DNA of 64,000 bases, taken from contig CM043958.1 in NCBI GenBank assembly GCA_014529385.2, positions 145,443,234-145,507,233 on the forward strand. The letters run 5' to 3'. The stretch comes from Adiantum capillus-veneris (lineage: Eukaryota > Streptophyta > Polypodiopsida > Polypodiales > Pteridaceae). Both the position numbers and the translations under genes were made by a program. The notes under the pieces were generated by a model that worked only from the letters and a program-made list of their open reading frames with translations, searched no databases and was not told where the DNA came from. Of this stretch, positions 12,290 to 23,960 are shown piece after piece. Every line of letters begins with the position of its first letter. The stretch's first letter is position 1.

Positions 12290-14491
12290 TTAAGACACAG
12301 TTTCATGGAAGAAATATTGAGTGGGGCGAGCTAGCGAGCTACTCTGCAACTGTTGTGCAGTGAAGCCCGTGTATAATCCATCCCAACTAGCCAGACACAA
12401 ATCAAGCATGTTTCTTCTGGCCTTGTGCTCAGTGTAGAAGGCTTGATCCCTGAACTCCTCCAAAGGCATCCACTGACAAAAATGAAATACATCACGCATG
12501 TTAAGACACGAGGAACTTCAACAAAAGCTAACGCATGCATAGTGCTTCACATGATAGTCCAATCCTCCTAGGCAATGCATTGAAAACCATAACACAACAT
12601 TTGTGAAAGCAATCAACTACGGTATAACCACAGGAGCACTCCTAAAGCCAGAGTTCGTCTTGAGGTGGTGCTAATCAGCATTGATACGCATGTTGCTCAA
12701 GCATCTAAAAGACATTGATTGGTTTACAGGAGACGGGCAGAAGACGTCAAACGAGTGAAACTGTCCGACCTGTGGGGTGACGCCTACTCCGCTTTGGGTC
12801 CGTGTGTCACTTTACAAACAGAGGCATTCCCTTCAGTTAGCAATCGAGTTGCTTGCAGATGGGTCCTTGTACGACCACAACATATTGACAGTGTGACACC
12901 ATACTTCATGAAAGACCACATAATCCATGCAGTCCTAATACTTGCAATGCAACTGTGAGCAGGATCGTCACTCATCCTGGTTTTACCTAGTTTGCTTCCC
13001 TAGAGGAAAGTCCCAAATTTGATACGGGTGCATCATATCTATAGAAAACCATCGTTAGCAAACACATACCCTTGCTGCTTCAATTTCTCCCTTTTGCTCA
13101 ACCACATGTGACGACAAAGGCCGCAGAGTACATACAAAGTAAAGATCTGATTTGCAGAACGAAACAAAATGGCCATGCCTGCATATAGAAGCATGTTTGA
13201 ACATTGGAATTATTTGAACAAAGCAAAGTCCTATATGTAAGAAGCGGTTTATACAGGTTATTCTTAATTGCATTGCAACTGTGTCAAATTGAATGAATGG
13301 CACTTCTATACCTGAATCCAACTACTTGTTGGAACGCGGTATCCACCTGCATTCAAACATCTAGCATTGGCACTTGCTACAAGTCAAACTTCTATGATCG
13401 AGAAATAAAAACACAGTTTTTGTACCCCTGTCTCCTCCTTCACTTCTCTTACAGCTCCGGCACAAAGGTCTTCGCCCTACAGACAAGAACAAAACAGGAC
13501 TTCTCCTGATTAAAACACGTTCACCGATATCTATATCATCACTTTGTTTTCGGCATTAACCACTTCTGGGTGCTTAGGAACATTGGCTGTAAAGCTAAAC
13601 TGCTTGTACAAGTCTCCCTAGCCTCGCTAGCTTTGTGAAATTCCTACCTGATTGATCAAACCCGTGGGCATCTTCCAAACACCCGAGCCTCGTAAAGGAC
13701 CATCTTTCTCTTGAACAGCCAAAACCTATACCACAATTATATGAAGTCGGGGGTATATTAACGGTTCGATTATGATGAGAAGTAACAAAATATGTAAAAT
13801 AACAGCCCCTCTTTACCTCTCTTCTATCATTCATCACAAATGCTCCAATACCAACTTGATGGGATGCATTCGGTGGGAGGGTACAAGGAGTATCGGGTAT
13901 CCAAAATGTCATCATGACATGACTTGGTTCCGCGTGGTGATATTGAAAGCCTTCCTACACGGACAGATTCAACAATGAGATGTGGACTGACAATAGAATT
14001 AGCATTCACACATTCAAGCATCTACCTTGATGGCCAGAGGCACAAATTCTGCAAGATGTGACGGCAGCAGCAACCAAACTCCTCTTTTCTTCTGAAAGCG
14101 AGGAATCAAACCAGAACAAACAATTAGCATAACTCATCCATCTTCATGGAAAAGGCAATGCAATCAAAAGTACCTCGCCTTTCCAATGAGAGAGAGAAGC
14201 CCTAAGATTGCACACGAATTCATCTGCAGATTTTGGCAGACATGTGGGATCAACAATTACACCATCATAACAGTCCTCTTCCGCTTTGAGCAGTGTGGGC
14301 CTTTCCACCCACTGAGGCAGTCTTGCCCTGTCAGTTGTAACGAAGAAGTGTGCCTTTCGAAGGAAGTCGCTCTTCTCTTGTATGTCAATCACGCTGAATA
14401 AGGGGAACGCATTCTTGTCAAGTGTCAGACTCCCATCACGAGAAGACTGATGAGCCTGGCAGATCACATACACTGGATACACCACATTTCC

Positions 14492-14540
<49 letters not shown>

Positions 14541-14614
14541 AAAGATGGTTGGCAGACCTGGTCTCGGTTTTGATTTGGGTAGCTCATGGCGTGAGCTAAG
14601 GGAGCCATCTTCAA
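12290..14614 (-). CDS. plant Nudix hydrolase (NUDT2/5/6/7/8/10-like clade), 8 exons
   Basis: The only evident host gene. Exons read on the minus strand with GT..AG borders: 14614-14174, 14091-14026, 13954-13817, 13725-13648, 13476-13426, 13346-13312, 13178-13070 and 12472-12290 (TAA). They join in frame to about 366 residues, the size of plastid-type plant Nudix proteins. Order of signatures: ERPTLLKAEEDCYDGVIVD and LRASLSHWKGE (exon 1), KKRGVWLLLPSHLAEFVP (exon 2), EGFQYHHAEP and LPPNASHQVGIGAFVMND (exon 3), QEKDGPLRGSGVWKMPTG (exon 4). The Nudix box GX5EX7REUXEEXGU is complete across exons 4-6 (GLINQGE...REVKEETGV). Exons 7-8 give SDLYFVCTLRPLS and WMPLEEFRDQ. Family members hydrolyse nucleoside-diphosphate derivatives such as NADH or ADP-ribose using Mg2+. 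The substrate is not predictable here. The N-terminus is uncertain: ATG 14614 keeps the frame through a (GA)n array. ATG 14654, in a good context, would need an extra intron (14560-14480 region) that removes the array. Confidence 0.9.
14494..14541. repeat. (CT)n(CA)n microsatellite in exon 1 or intron 1 of the Nudix gene
   Basis: About 38 bp of CT then 10 bp of CA on the plus strand. Read with the gene it is (GA)n and would encode Arg-Glu repeats if translated. Confidence 0.9.
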
Positions 14615-14654
14615 CGCTGCAAAAGACCGACCGCAGAGGATGAACGGTGGCCAT

Positions 14655-14880
14655 GGCGATAGCAGAGAAATGCTGGAGGTCAGTGAGAAATGCTGGAGCG
14701 CGCACTGGGGAGTGGGCAGTGCAAGGGAAGCAAGTGTGGCGCTGGAGGAAGGAGAACACGAGGAGGCTTATTTGAGGGAGAGAGTGGGGCCAAGCTACAG
14801 CCCAGCCTTCCAATTGGCTGTTGGCTGATTGAACAAAGTGCACATGTGCAATAGGCCTGGGCCACCTTGTGGGAATATCT
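14655..14880 (-). promoter_or_regulatory. presumed 5' UTR/promoter of the Nudix gene
   Basis: Upstream of the candidate starts the minus strand is GC-richer and pyrimidine-rich, as in many plant 5' UTRs. A CCAATTGG motif (CCAAT box on both strands) lies at 14810-14817, about 160 bp before ATG 14654. No convincing TATA box is seen. Confidence 0.25.
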
Positions 14881-15067
14881 CTCTCTGGTCGGTCTAAATT
14901 TTAAAATTAACATATGCTCTCCCTCCTCTATAAGAACAGGAGGTCTTGAGATCAATACGGGTCGCGATCCATCTTTGAGGTTTCATTGGGTTGTTCTTAT
15001 GATATTAAAACTTACTAGTACGGTCGGCCGTCGAACTCTTCTTTATCGCGTGCAAAGGGGCTTGTTT

Positions 15068-15233
15068 TTGTTTTGGACTTAAGCCTTCAGGTCACAGATT
15101 GCGACACGTGTAAAGAGCTCCCCCTTCCTCCATATTATGTTAGTAGGATTTTGTTTTGGACTTTAGCCTTCAGGTCGCAGATTGTGACACGTGTAAAGGG
15201 CTCCCCCTTCCGCCATATTATGTTAGTAGATGT
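15068..15233. repeat. 83-bp tandem duplication
   Basis: 'ttttggactt' begins at 15071 and 15154. Each unit continues through 'gacacgtgtaaag' to 'atattatgttagtag'. The units contain an ACACGTGT palindrome (G-box core CACGTG). They lie 0.4-0.6 kb upstream of the Nudix start, so they could be regulatory, but nothing shows this. Confidence 0.9.
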
Positions 15234-15304
15234 TCTCTTCACCTCAAATATGTTAAGCCAAGACGAGGGGGCTGTCCTCTAGGAGGCATTGCGCACGTGC
15301 GTGC

Positions 15305-15338
15305 GAGAGAGAGAGAGGGAAAGAGAGAGAGAGAGAGA
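15305..15338. repeat. (GA)n microsatellite, imperfect
   Basis: About 34 bp of GA with GGG/AAA interruptions, next to a GCGCACGTGCGTGCG stretch. Confidence 0.9.
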
Positions 15339-15381
15339 CCAGCAATTAAGGTTGAAGAGAGATTTCATTAAAGGGGTGCAT

Positions 15382-15583
15382 CAATGTTAGAAAAAAACCA
15401 GGGTCCAACGTATTTTCATCGGTTGAAATCGTAAAATCCTAGTTAGATTTTGCGCTTGCCTTGAAGAAAACCGAGAAATTTACACAAGTTTTAGTGTACA
15501 TACCGGCAAAAGCTTCAAATTTTGACCTAAAAATCGAGAGAAATTCAAGTTTGCCCTTATTTTCATTGGTTTTTTCTAACCCT
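15382..15583. mobile_element. 202-bp hAT-like MITE
   Basis: Terminal inverted repeats CAATGTTAGAAAAAAACCA (left) and CAGGGTTAGAAAAAACCA (reverse complement of the right end) flank about 165 bp of non-coding DNA. The copy is bordered by GGGGTGCAT on both sides (15373-15381 and 15584-15592), giving an 8-9 bp target duplication. CAGGG-type ends with 8-bp duplications are typical of hAT transposons. No transposase is present. Confidence 0.82.
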
Positions 15584-15620
15584 GGGGTGCATGTGCTTAG
15601 TGAGAGATAGCATACCTTGC

Positions 15621-15623
<3 letters not shown>

Positions 15624-15675
<52 letters not shown>
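15624..15675. repeat. (CT)n microsatellite
   Basis: About 52 bp of perfect CT. Confidence 0.95.
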
Positions 15676-15678
<3 letters not shown>

Positions 15679-15949
15679 CTCAACGTCATAGGTGGTGTCC
15701 TCACCTCTTCATAATGTTGCTTGAGCTTGCAAATGTGTCTTGGGCTTCCCCTCTATGATCAGTCACCCCTTCGGCTTCCCTTCAGTTTATGGCTACTTGT
15801 TGGGGTCCCACTCTCCGTTCCCTTGCCTCTATTGCTATCAAGTAGACATGCCCAACATAGCCACCCGGAGCGTGAGGTGGAAGCGGTTCCAACAACTCGA
15901 AGTTGCAATTGCAGCCACAGGGCTATCAAAAATCCACCCCGTTTAATAG

Positions 15950-16330
15950 ATAGTATAGGTACACATGTGAAAACCCCTTTTGATTAGAAAAAGTTCTTAC
16001 GATCGGGGTAAGAGGCACACCACCTTTACCCCAACAATCCCCCAATTAAAGGTGAATGTGTCAATAAGTGGCACTACTATAGGACCTAGTAGTATGTACA
16101 TGAGGTATAGGAAGGAATCTCATCTCTCAACTTATGCCCACTAGTTCTCTCGAAGTCGATGCATGTCGTTGTATAGGCTCTAGCAATGTGCGAAAGTGTA
16201 TATCCCTGCTAGAATCAACATGCATATCCTGCAGTATCCTATAATGACCTACACTGGTCCATGATGCATTGTTATGTCAGTCATCGCTCGACTAACAACC
16301 CTTATTGAAGACGCTCCCAATGTAGCTACT
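15950..16330 (-). mobile_element. Copia fragment: 3' LTR edge, polypurine tract, 3' coding end
   Basis: Reverse complement of sequence homologous to 63190-63510. It contains 'gtaagaggcacaccac', then 'taccccaacaatcccccaat' (reverse of polypurine tract plus LTR start TGTTGGGG), then 'actataggacctagtagtat' and 'gatgcatgtcgttgtatagg'. It therefore represents the 3' end of the same Copia family as the element at 60-63.6 kb, truncated and on the opposite strand. Confidence 0.65.
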
Positions 16331-16423
16331 ATATCGTGTCGCGACACTAAGAGATCGTACATGTATGTAACAAGTTTCTCTTTATAATATATTCTCGCAT
16401 ATATTCACCCAAAAAAAACTATT

Positions 16424-16442
16424 TTCTTCTTCTTCTTCTTCT

Positions 16443-16505
<63 letters not shown>

Positions 16506-16519
16506 GCACACACACACAC
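16424..16519. repeat. compound (TTC)n(CT)n(CA)n microsatellite
   Basis: TTC repeats to about 16448, CT to 16504, then a short CA run: three motif classes in tandem. Confidence 0.95.
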
Positions 16520-17654
16520 CCATAAATAGTCGTGAGTTCAAGTTGTTCAATAGACCTTTGAGGTCTCTTAGGATTGTTCCAAAAACGTTAAAACTTCTCT
16601 TTTTCTTCTTATTGGCCTGCGGAAGGCCATAGGGTTTTAGGTGGAAGATTGTTGCAATGTTGAGGCCGTTCAATCTTCTTCGGTGATGATTGACATGTGT
16701 TTAGGTTTACTAAAGGAACGCTCCAACGTTTTGCGAGCCCTTTTCGCCCTGCTCCTGGTAGGTCTCGTCCTTTTTTCCCTTTTCCTAGCAGAGGTGGTGG
16801 CACATGCAGGTATCAATCTTTTCGCCCTGGTCCTGGCAGAGGACGTGGCGTAAGCAGGTGTTGTCCGTGATATTGCAGTCCTGCGCTGTTTAAAGCTGAA
16901 GGCGGGCGCCGTCTGGATCATTTTCAAGATTGTTGGATCGCATGCTTTTACAAGCGACTGCATTCAATGGCGTCGTTGTGTAGCCTCAGGTGGTGAGCGT
17001 TGTTCATGTTCGTTCTTTATGGTTGAGAGACACGTGTTGAAAGGAAACCCAAAATGTAATGCTACTCAGTCAAAATCAATTCCTGCACGATGTTCTCTCC
17101 CTAAGATCTCATATAGAGCACTCCATGTGCTTATTGTAGCTTATATAGAAGGCAAGAAAAATGCAGTGTAACCTCTCCCTAAAAACTTGTCTTGTGCAAG
17201 CCCTTGTCTCAATTGGTTGTGATTCTGCTATGTCCTGCTTTTGTAGATGTGCCAGCAAGTCTCATGAGATCTTTTTTGAGCTTTGAGCTATCATTATGTG
17301 GTGGAAGATTGTCTCTCTGCTATTCAATTTCTCTTGAGAAGGATTGTGGGTCCCGATATGCTGCAATGTTCAAATTTAAAGTGAGTCGAGTTACCATATG
17401 CAAACCTGTGGGTTCTTCTGCCAAATGTTGTTGAAGATTTTGTTGTCACTTGTGAGGAGTTGAAGCTTTTTGAGTGTCTTGTGTGGATTGGTTTGAGAAC
17501 TTGTGTGTTGTGCCTAGAAGTAGCTGCATCAACAATTTCTTGGAGCTCCTCTATTATCATGGCATCTGATGGTAGCATTGCTGGTGGTGAAGGAAGTGCA
17601 AGCAATGCCTCGCCCAGCGATGGTGAGAGTATGGACTTCTTCGAGGTTTGTTGC
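16520..17654. other. unassigned region
   Basis: Only unrecognised short open frames. 'ttggcctgcggaaggccata' at 16612 recurs in diverged form at 54179 ('ttggcctgctaaaggcctta') and 54327 ('ttggtctgcagaagaccata'), with related flanks, so part of it is a dispersed repeat. Confidence 0.35.
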
Positions 17655-18418
17655 ACTGGCTCGTCGACGGTTTCTTGTATGCTTAAGTATGGTGATAATT
17701 GATCTACTTTCCCTATGCTGGTGTTGGGTTTTAATTGCTGGTCCTGGTTTCTTTTGCCTGCGAGCGACGCACTTGAGAACATTGCCCTATGATGGTGTTG
17801 TTTTTCCCTCTCCTGGTGCTGGTCTTTTTTCTGCTGCAGGTGATGCACTCGAGGCGATCGCAATGACATCATTCTCTATTCTTGTGAGGTGGTCCTGCCT
17901 ATCATGGTCGAGTGTCACTCCATTTTCTTCTGTTACATTAGGAGCACCATTGACTAAGCTGGTTGTTTTTCCCCTTGGCGACCAACTTTGGAATGGATTG
18001 ATAGTATTTTTGAGTTGAAATGCGCATTCGATCATCACTGGCTCATCGACGATTTCTTGTAATGCTTATCTATGGTGTTGATCGATTTACTTGCCCTACG
18101 CTGGGGTTGGGTTTTAATTCCTGGTCTTGGTTTCTTTTTTCCAGCGAGTGACACACTCGAGAATATTGCCCTATGCTAGTGTTGTTTTCTTCACTTTTGG
18201 TGCTGGTTTTTTTCTTGTTTGCAGGTGATGCACTCGAGACGGTCGTAGTGACATCGTTCCTTTTTTTTGTGAGGTAGTCCTGCATGACGTGGTTGAGTGT
18301 CGTTCCATTTGCTTATGTCACATTAGGAGCACCATTGACTGAGCTGCATGTTTTTTCCGTTGGCGACCAACTTTGGCATGTATTGACACTGTATTTGAGT
18401 TGAAATGCGCATTCGATG
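17655..18418. repeat. 382-bp tandem duplication
   Basis: 'actggctcgtcgac' at 17655 and 'actggctcatcgac' at 18037 start two diverged units. Both continue through 'gggttttaatt', 'gcaggtgatgcactcgag' and 'ggcgaccaactttgg' to 'ttgaaatgcgcattcgat'. On the minus strand each unit reads a Ser/Thr/Lys-rich peptide with breaks. A 182-codon frame (17872-17324) starts in the first unit. I do not recognise the protein. Confidence 0.85.
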
Positions 18419-18639
18419 AATGCTTGTTCTGGTTCGCAAACCTACTTCTGCACAATAATGTTTTGCAAGTTTTGTTCTTGAGCTGAAGCATGTAGGTTGT
18501 GATCTCCGATTGATGGGTGTAGCCACCGCTTATCGTGCATGATGAGAAAGTTTTTTGCTGGTCTTCTGCATTATGGTGATGGGTGTAAGAGCCAACTTGC
18601 TTTGCTTGCACTTAGAGCAGCATCTTTCGATCAGCTCAA

Positions 18640-18745
18640 CCTGTTTTCGGTGTCAAATATCATTGTTCCAAGCCTGCATGACATCCAATACTCTAATCCC
18701 AAGTCCACCAAGTAACATGGTTGACGCAAGCTGTTTTAGCTAATT
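18640..18745 (-). pseudogene. possible LINE reverse-transcriptase C-terminal fragment
   Basis: On the minus strand one frame reads TMLLGGLGIRVLDVMQAWN. It resembles the 'GGLGI.dl...N.A' block near the end of non-LTR reverse transcriptases. The match is a single motif in a broken frame with no neighbouring core motifs. Confidence 0.35.
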
Positions 18746-19440
18746 GACCATCATCTACATTACGTGCCAGCAGGTCCTTTCAAGGAAATATTATTCATTA
18801 GCCAGATCGGGAGCACTAGTTTGCATTTTTTATTCTGGTTTCTGCTTGGGGTTGAAGTGCACAAGGTCTGTTATAAGGGCTTGCCCATGCTCGCTGCCAG
18901 GTTCTGGTTGTGCTTTGACTACCTTGTGCTTCGCAGCAGACAATCAGCCACAGTCCCCTTGGGATACTCCGCTTGACATTCCGACGTGGCAACACAAGCC
19001 TTGCTCCATACTTTCAAGGGCTTTGTTTTTGTGGCTCAGTTTTTCTTGACTTTGACGAGTGTGTTGCATGTTGGTCATGTTTACGTTCTCTTTGCTCTGC
19101 CCAACTAGTCAATGTTATGCTTGATTTGTTGCTTTGTTTTCTTGTCCTCCTGTAGAGCTACACAAATTCGTTGAGTCTCCTCCATGCCCTGCAAGCAAGC
19201 GTTCATCACACCTGGTGCTATCAAACTCTGCTGAGTTGCCCCCAAATCCGGACTTCGAGGAAAGTGCAACTGGAAAGAGCTGTAGGCATGCCTTGCTTCA
19301 AGGAAGCCCTACTAACCATCCCGCTAGTAGCACATGTATGGCCAGCATGCAGATTCACTCTTTGTGGAGCAGGCTTGACTTGTCTAGGATATTCTCTGCT
19401 GCAATGCACTCTTGAGTGTTGAACTACATTAAGATGGTGC
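18746..19440. other. unassigned region
   Basis: No recognisable product on either strand. It may belong to the 5' part of the Helitron-class element that follows or to the LINE trace before it. Confidence 0.35.
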
Positions 19441-19699
19441 TATGATTTTTTTTTGGGCAAAGAAAATTCTCCACTAGGAGAGGAGTGTGCACAAGCACTG
19501 TCTTTGTCTCAACATCAACTTACTTGTCAAACTTATGAATTAAGCAAAGCTGCAGTCTCATTTCCTGAAGTTGGCCAATCTTCACTGTCGTTGATGGTGG
19601 CAAGCTACTAGACAAAGGGAAAAGCCTGATAGTCAAGTAAGCCTTACCGCTATTCGTGATTAGTGATATAGATGAGGGTAGTAAATATTTCTCCATAGA

Positions 19700-20925
19700 G
19701 GGGAAATCTTGAATTCGTATGGCACATTCCGTTCTATCTCCCTTGGGCAAAAGAAAAATGCACGTTACTTCAAATTCAACATCGTCGATGCCGTTTGCAC
19801 CGACACGATCACAGTCGTCATTGCAGATCCCTTCATTGAGACCTACACCGAGGAACTCAAGATCGGCTTGTTCGTCAGGATTGATCGTCCTCTTGTGAGG
19901 GCTAAAAACCATAATGATGTTGGTCAGCTTTATTTTCCTTGCATGTCAATGCAACGACAACCATTCGAACTTGTAATCCATTCCCTATGTCTTTAGCTTT
20001 CTATCCTGAGACCAAGATAAGCACATTTTTTGCTGACGCTGCAATTTTTGAGACTACTAGCCCACGTCTGCCTTTCACAACACTAGCGTTTGTCGTTTTG
20101 CAAAGTCGTAATTTCCATGAGAGAATTGGCACTACATTCGGAGATTTGGTTGTTGCTGATGGCCTGACCCAAGAAGAGAAAGCAGTTGTGCATATCAGAA
20201 ACATTAGCTTCAGTGTTCCTTTCTTTTGAAGTTGACAAACCTTTTGTCATATGTAGGTGAGCTTTGTCAACTCTCGAAAGCATGACTACGACCGAGTCAT
20301 GGACCAGATGGCTAGGGAGAACATTGTGGCTAGGAATCTTGGTCTCTTTGTTGGCAAGCTGCACACATTGTCTGTTTTGGACGTCACAACTTTGGTCCCC
20401 GTGCAAGGACCACGCTTAAAGAGAGAATTAACAACAGCGTTTCATAGACAGTGTGAGATTCTCGGCTACAATAGAAAGGTGACTTTGCATGATTTGTACT
20501 CAACTAGATAAAGACATCTTTAGTGGTCTTTACACTTTTGCCTTTTGTAAGTGGTGGGGACTTTGCGCTTTGTGAACTTCAATAGAGCTCTCTTGCATTC
20601 CCAGTGCTCAGTTTGTGACTCGCCAAAGGTGAAGAAGGTTGAAGGCCGGCTGTACTGTTCTCTTTGCAATAAAGAGCACATCATCAACACGACTCTCAAA
20701 CTGGAGGCACAGATCCGAAGCAGCATTGATAGGCGTGTTGTGATGGTTCAAGTGTTAAGGTCTATGGTGGATCGTCTTCTAATCTTGCCAAGAAGCTTCA
20801 AGGAGATCTACATGGAGAGCATTCCAGAGGTGAGGGATATTTTATCAACATTTGCTATCGAGGGTGTGTTCAAAATTGGCACAAATGGGTCTATGATATC
20901 TTTCACTCCTTCGTTGAAAACCTAG
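19700..20925 (+). pseudogene. RPA1-like single-stranded-DNA-binding protein of the Helitron
   Basis: Three blocks in order. An OB-fold-like segment SLGQKKNARYFKFNIVDA followed by ITVVIADPF (19735-19830). A middle block with FHERIGTTFGDLVVADGL (20110-20165), continuing after a probable 3' splice site at 20257 (RNLGLFVGKLHTLSVLDV). A C-terminal zinc-binding block CSVCDSPKVKKVEGRLYCSLC (Cx2C...Cx2C, 20605-20670), as in RPA70 C-terminal domains, ending at 20925. Intron-like gaps end in AG (about 20256 and 20550). Stops elsewhere suggest decay. RPA-like proteins in plant Helitrons are thought to support rolling-circle replication. Confidence 0.75.
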
Positions 20926-21151
20926 ATGCTTTGAGAGCATGAATTTCCATAGCTTTTGGCCTTTCACCGTGAATAACTATGCTTTCTTACCTAGACTCCT
21001 CTACAATCGGTGAATTAAATTTTGGCTTGTCCATTGCATATCCAGTTTCATAAGAAAATCCTTTCCTTCTTTCGAGCCTTGTTGCCGTAGTGTCTCTCCA
21101 TAACTCACTTTCTACTCTTCCTTCTGCTCCATCTTTTCAACCTTCCAAAGC

Positions 21152-21269
<118 letters not shown>

Positions 21270-21492
21270 GGCTCGAGAAACATTTTTTGTGGACCCGGCT
21301 TTGCAACTTTTCACACGCATATGAGCACAGTAACTCTAAGTTTCAGAGGGATAATCACACTAAAAATCTCATATTATAATTAAAAATTCCATAATTTGAA
21401 CTGGTTTGAGAACCTTCTTGCCCAAATTTGGACGGCCATTTTTCATTTTGAACAGGCTTTGGATAAAGTGCTCATATATTTTCCCAAGCCCT

Positions 21493-21600
<108 letters not shown>

Positions 21601-22245
21601 AAGACGGGTGAATATTTACAATCTTTGCTTGGCTTTGCAATGACCCACTTAGTCGACTGCGATGTTGACACCGTTTTTGCGTCGCAGTTTCCGAACAATT
21701 CAGACATCTTCCTCGCGCTACACCATCTCCAAAATTCAACAGGTGCACCGCATGACCTTAGATCAAATTTGCTCAACAACTTGTTTGAGAGCTTCTTGCT
21801 TGAAAGACATGCTGTCCCGGGTGCATGCCTCTTCTTCCCTAACGACAAGGCCACTAACGCAATGACGGCCACAAAATTCTCGTCTTTGTATTCAACATGC
21901 ACCAATTCACTTGCCCTTGTTCTCGACGTATTAACGGCCTTTGCTTACTTTGTGAGTTGTAGGTTAAAAATGTATTTGAAAAGAAATGGAAGCATGAGGA
22001 CAATGATCTTGGGGATGCCATCAAAACTATTTCTTGCAAAGGGCATTTTGCTCTCCAAAACAAGAAACTGCATCGTACACCTTCTCGTCTTTGCAGCGTG
22101 CTCAAGTCGTACACGCGCTTCTTGGAAAGAAGATGAGGTGGCCACTTTGCATCAGCTATGCTTGTTGAATGAGGCTTTGCCTGATGTCGAGATAGTCAAC
22201 ATGTTCCATGATAAGCACACACACACATTGCACACAACATAGGCC
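21601..22245 (+). CDS. uncharacterised open segment of the Helitron
   Basis: A long open frame starts upstream in the microsatellite (21406). Only the part after the array looks protein-like. It includes HLVDCDVDTVFASQFPNN, then SNLLNNLFESFLLERHAVPG and CLFFPNDKATNAM, through to 22242. A second frame from about 21960 (VFEKKWKHEDNDLGDAIKT) may be the true continuation after an intron ending TTGTAG. I do not recognise a family. Its place between the RPA and RepHel parts suggests either an N-terminal piece of RepHel or a separate accessory protein. Confidence 0.35.
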
Positions 22246-23960
22246 ATGAAATGCAAGCTTTCACACCTAAAGAAAGAGCAGGGTTTACTCACTGGTGCTC
22301 AGACACGACGCACCAGTGCCAGGTTCAGCAAGCCGATTAAGAGAAACATCAAAAATGTCAAGGACACGCCCATTACACCTTGCGAAAAATGTGGTCGCTT
22401 ACTATTTTGGTGCCAACTAACATGTCAGCTTTTGCCTTCAGCTGTAGAATCCACTTCGAGGAAGCGAAGACGATGTGGGGATGCATTTTCCTACAGCTAG
22501 TGCAAGAAACACTTGGCAAGCGATAGCAATCGCCTACGGACCTTGCAAGAGATGGGGTTCAATCCAGCACTTCCATATGTGTCGGATCTAAACCCCATAG
22601 AGGCACGCTTGGTCTCCATTCGCATCTCCTTCGCCAAGATACGTGAACTGACATATGATGTTCAGTATGGGCTTAGAGATAGTGTTGTCAATGTGCTTGC
22701 CAACTTCAGGGTGTGCTACCTCGCTTCATTGAGGATGAGGCTTCTATTCTTGTGGGAATCAAACGAAACTTGAATACGATAGATGTTACTTAAGTGGCGT
22801 TGTGCGACTCCTGCTCAAAATGCGTGCAACCACTACGCTGCTACCCACACTGCTCTACACGCGAGAAGGTGTCATCGTCAACAACAAGTGCCTTGCACAC
22901 CTTTCTAGTCTAAGTATGGCTCACGCAAATACCCTTAATAACGACACTGCACATAATGTTGAACTTGTGGATGAATAGACCGATGTCATGCTTCATGGGG
23001 TCACAAGTGCGACAAAGGTTGTTGATTATAGTGGCAAGATTCTTCATGTTGCACCTTGCGAGAGCAATTCATCGTTGAGCATCTTCACAAACAAGTATTG
23101 CATGGAGTTGAGCTTCCCAACTCTTTTCTTCGAGTCCCCTAGAAGATATAGAGAAGTCGCAACCAAAGATTACCAAACGATTGCAAAGTGGGAGCTCATG
23201 AATGTCGACAAAAGATTTGCCTTGAACATCAAGAATTTATTTTTCAGGTCCGTCAAAATTATGTCACGACAAGTTGCTTCCTTTTTTGGGGGGGTGAATG
23301 CGCAAGGGAAAGCTAGATGGTGCAACGTTAACTGCAAGACAAGTTGTAGAAGACACAAGCATAGAGAGGTTTTGGTTTTCCACATTTTCCCATGCCATTC
23401 ACAACTATTATCCGGCAAGGAATACTTGAGGCAAACATAGTTAGACAAGGTAAGCTTTACTTGCAACAAATCAAAAAACAACTCAACCAAATTGATTTAC
23501 AAAATGCCCCTACATTCAAAGAATGGCTAGAACAAATACAACTCTCCATGGAACAATACTTACTTGCATTGCAAGTGACTATCTTAGGACCCACTATTTT
23601 CCTCAAACACAAACCAAACGATATATTCACAAACAACTCAACAATCAATAGCTTCACTTTGGGATGCAAACACAAATATACAATTCATGCTAAACGCACA
23701 TGAAGCAGCAAGCTATTGCACCTCATACATGACGAAAATGGACAATACATTAATAGAAGCAATCAAGACATAGGTCGATCACTGTGTCGCAAACAATGCA
23801 ACAATGTTGGAGAGACTACGAAAAGTTGGTAGCGAAATACTTAACACACAATAAATTTGTTCACAACAAGATGCTTACATATGTCTCTCACTTCGATTGC
23901 ATAGCTCCTTTGGAGAATTCATATACATAAATACTAATCCACCTGAAGACCATGCTCTAT
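22246..23960 (+). pseudogene. Helitron Rep domain (RepHel piece 1)
   Basis: Order of Helitron landmarks: a Cx2C block PCEKCGRLLFW (22380), DLNPIEARLVSIRISFAKIREL (the EERLI-type block, 22590-22650), then RDSVVNVLANF, ELSFPTLFFESPR (23108-23145), YQTIAKWELMNVDKRFALN (23175-23230) and KHKPNDIFTNN (23610-23640). Then NTNIQFMLNAHEA runs into the tyrosine motif SYCTSYMTK (23711-23737, YxxxYxxK). The HUH metal-binding motif is not recognisable. Several stops and frame changes break the frame (for example TAA 23847 region). The sequence is cut at 23960 by Copia A and resumes at 35149. Confidence 0.8.
23956..23960. other. target-site duplication of Copia A, left copy
   Basis: CTCTA, repeated at 35144-35148 on the other side of the element. 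Confidence 0.9.

Noticed and set aside
12719-12958. 79-codon plus-strand frame as a separate gene
   Set aside because: It lies wholly in the last intron of the Nudix gene on the other strand and has no recognisable domain.
17324-17872. 182-codon minus-strand frame as a host gene
   Set aside because: Low-complexity Ser/Thr/Gln-rich translation, overlapping the tandem duplication, with no domain or splice structure that I can support.
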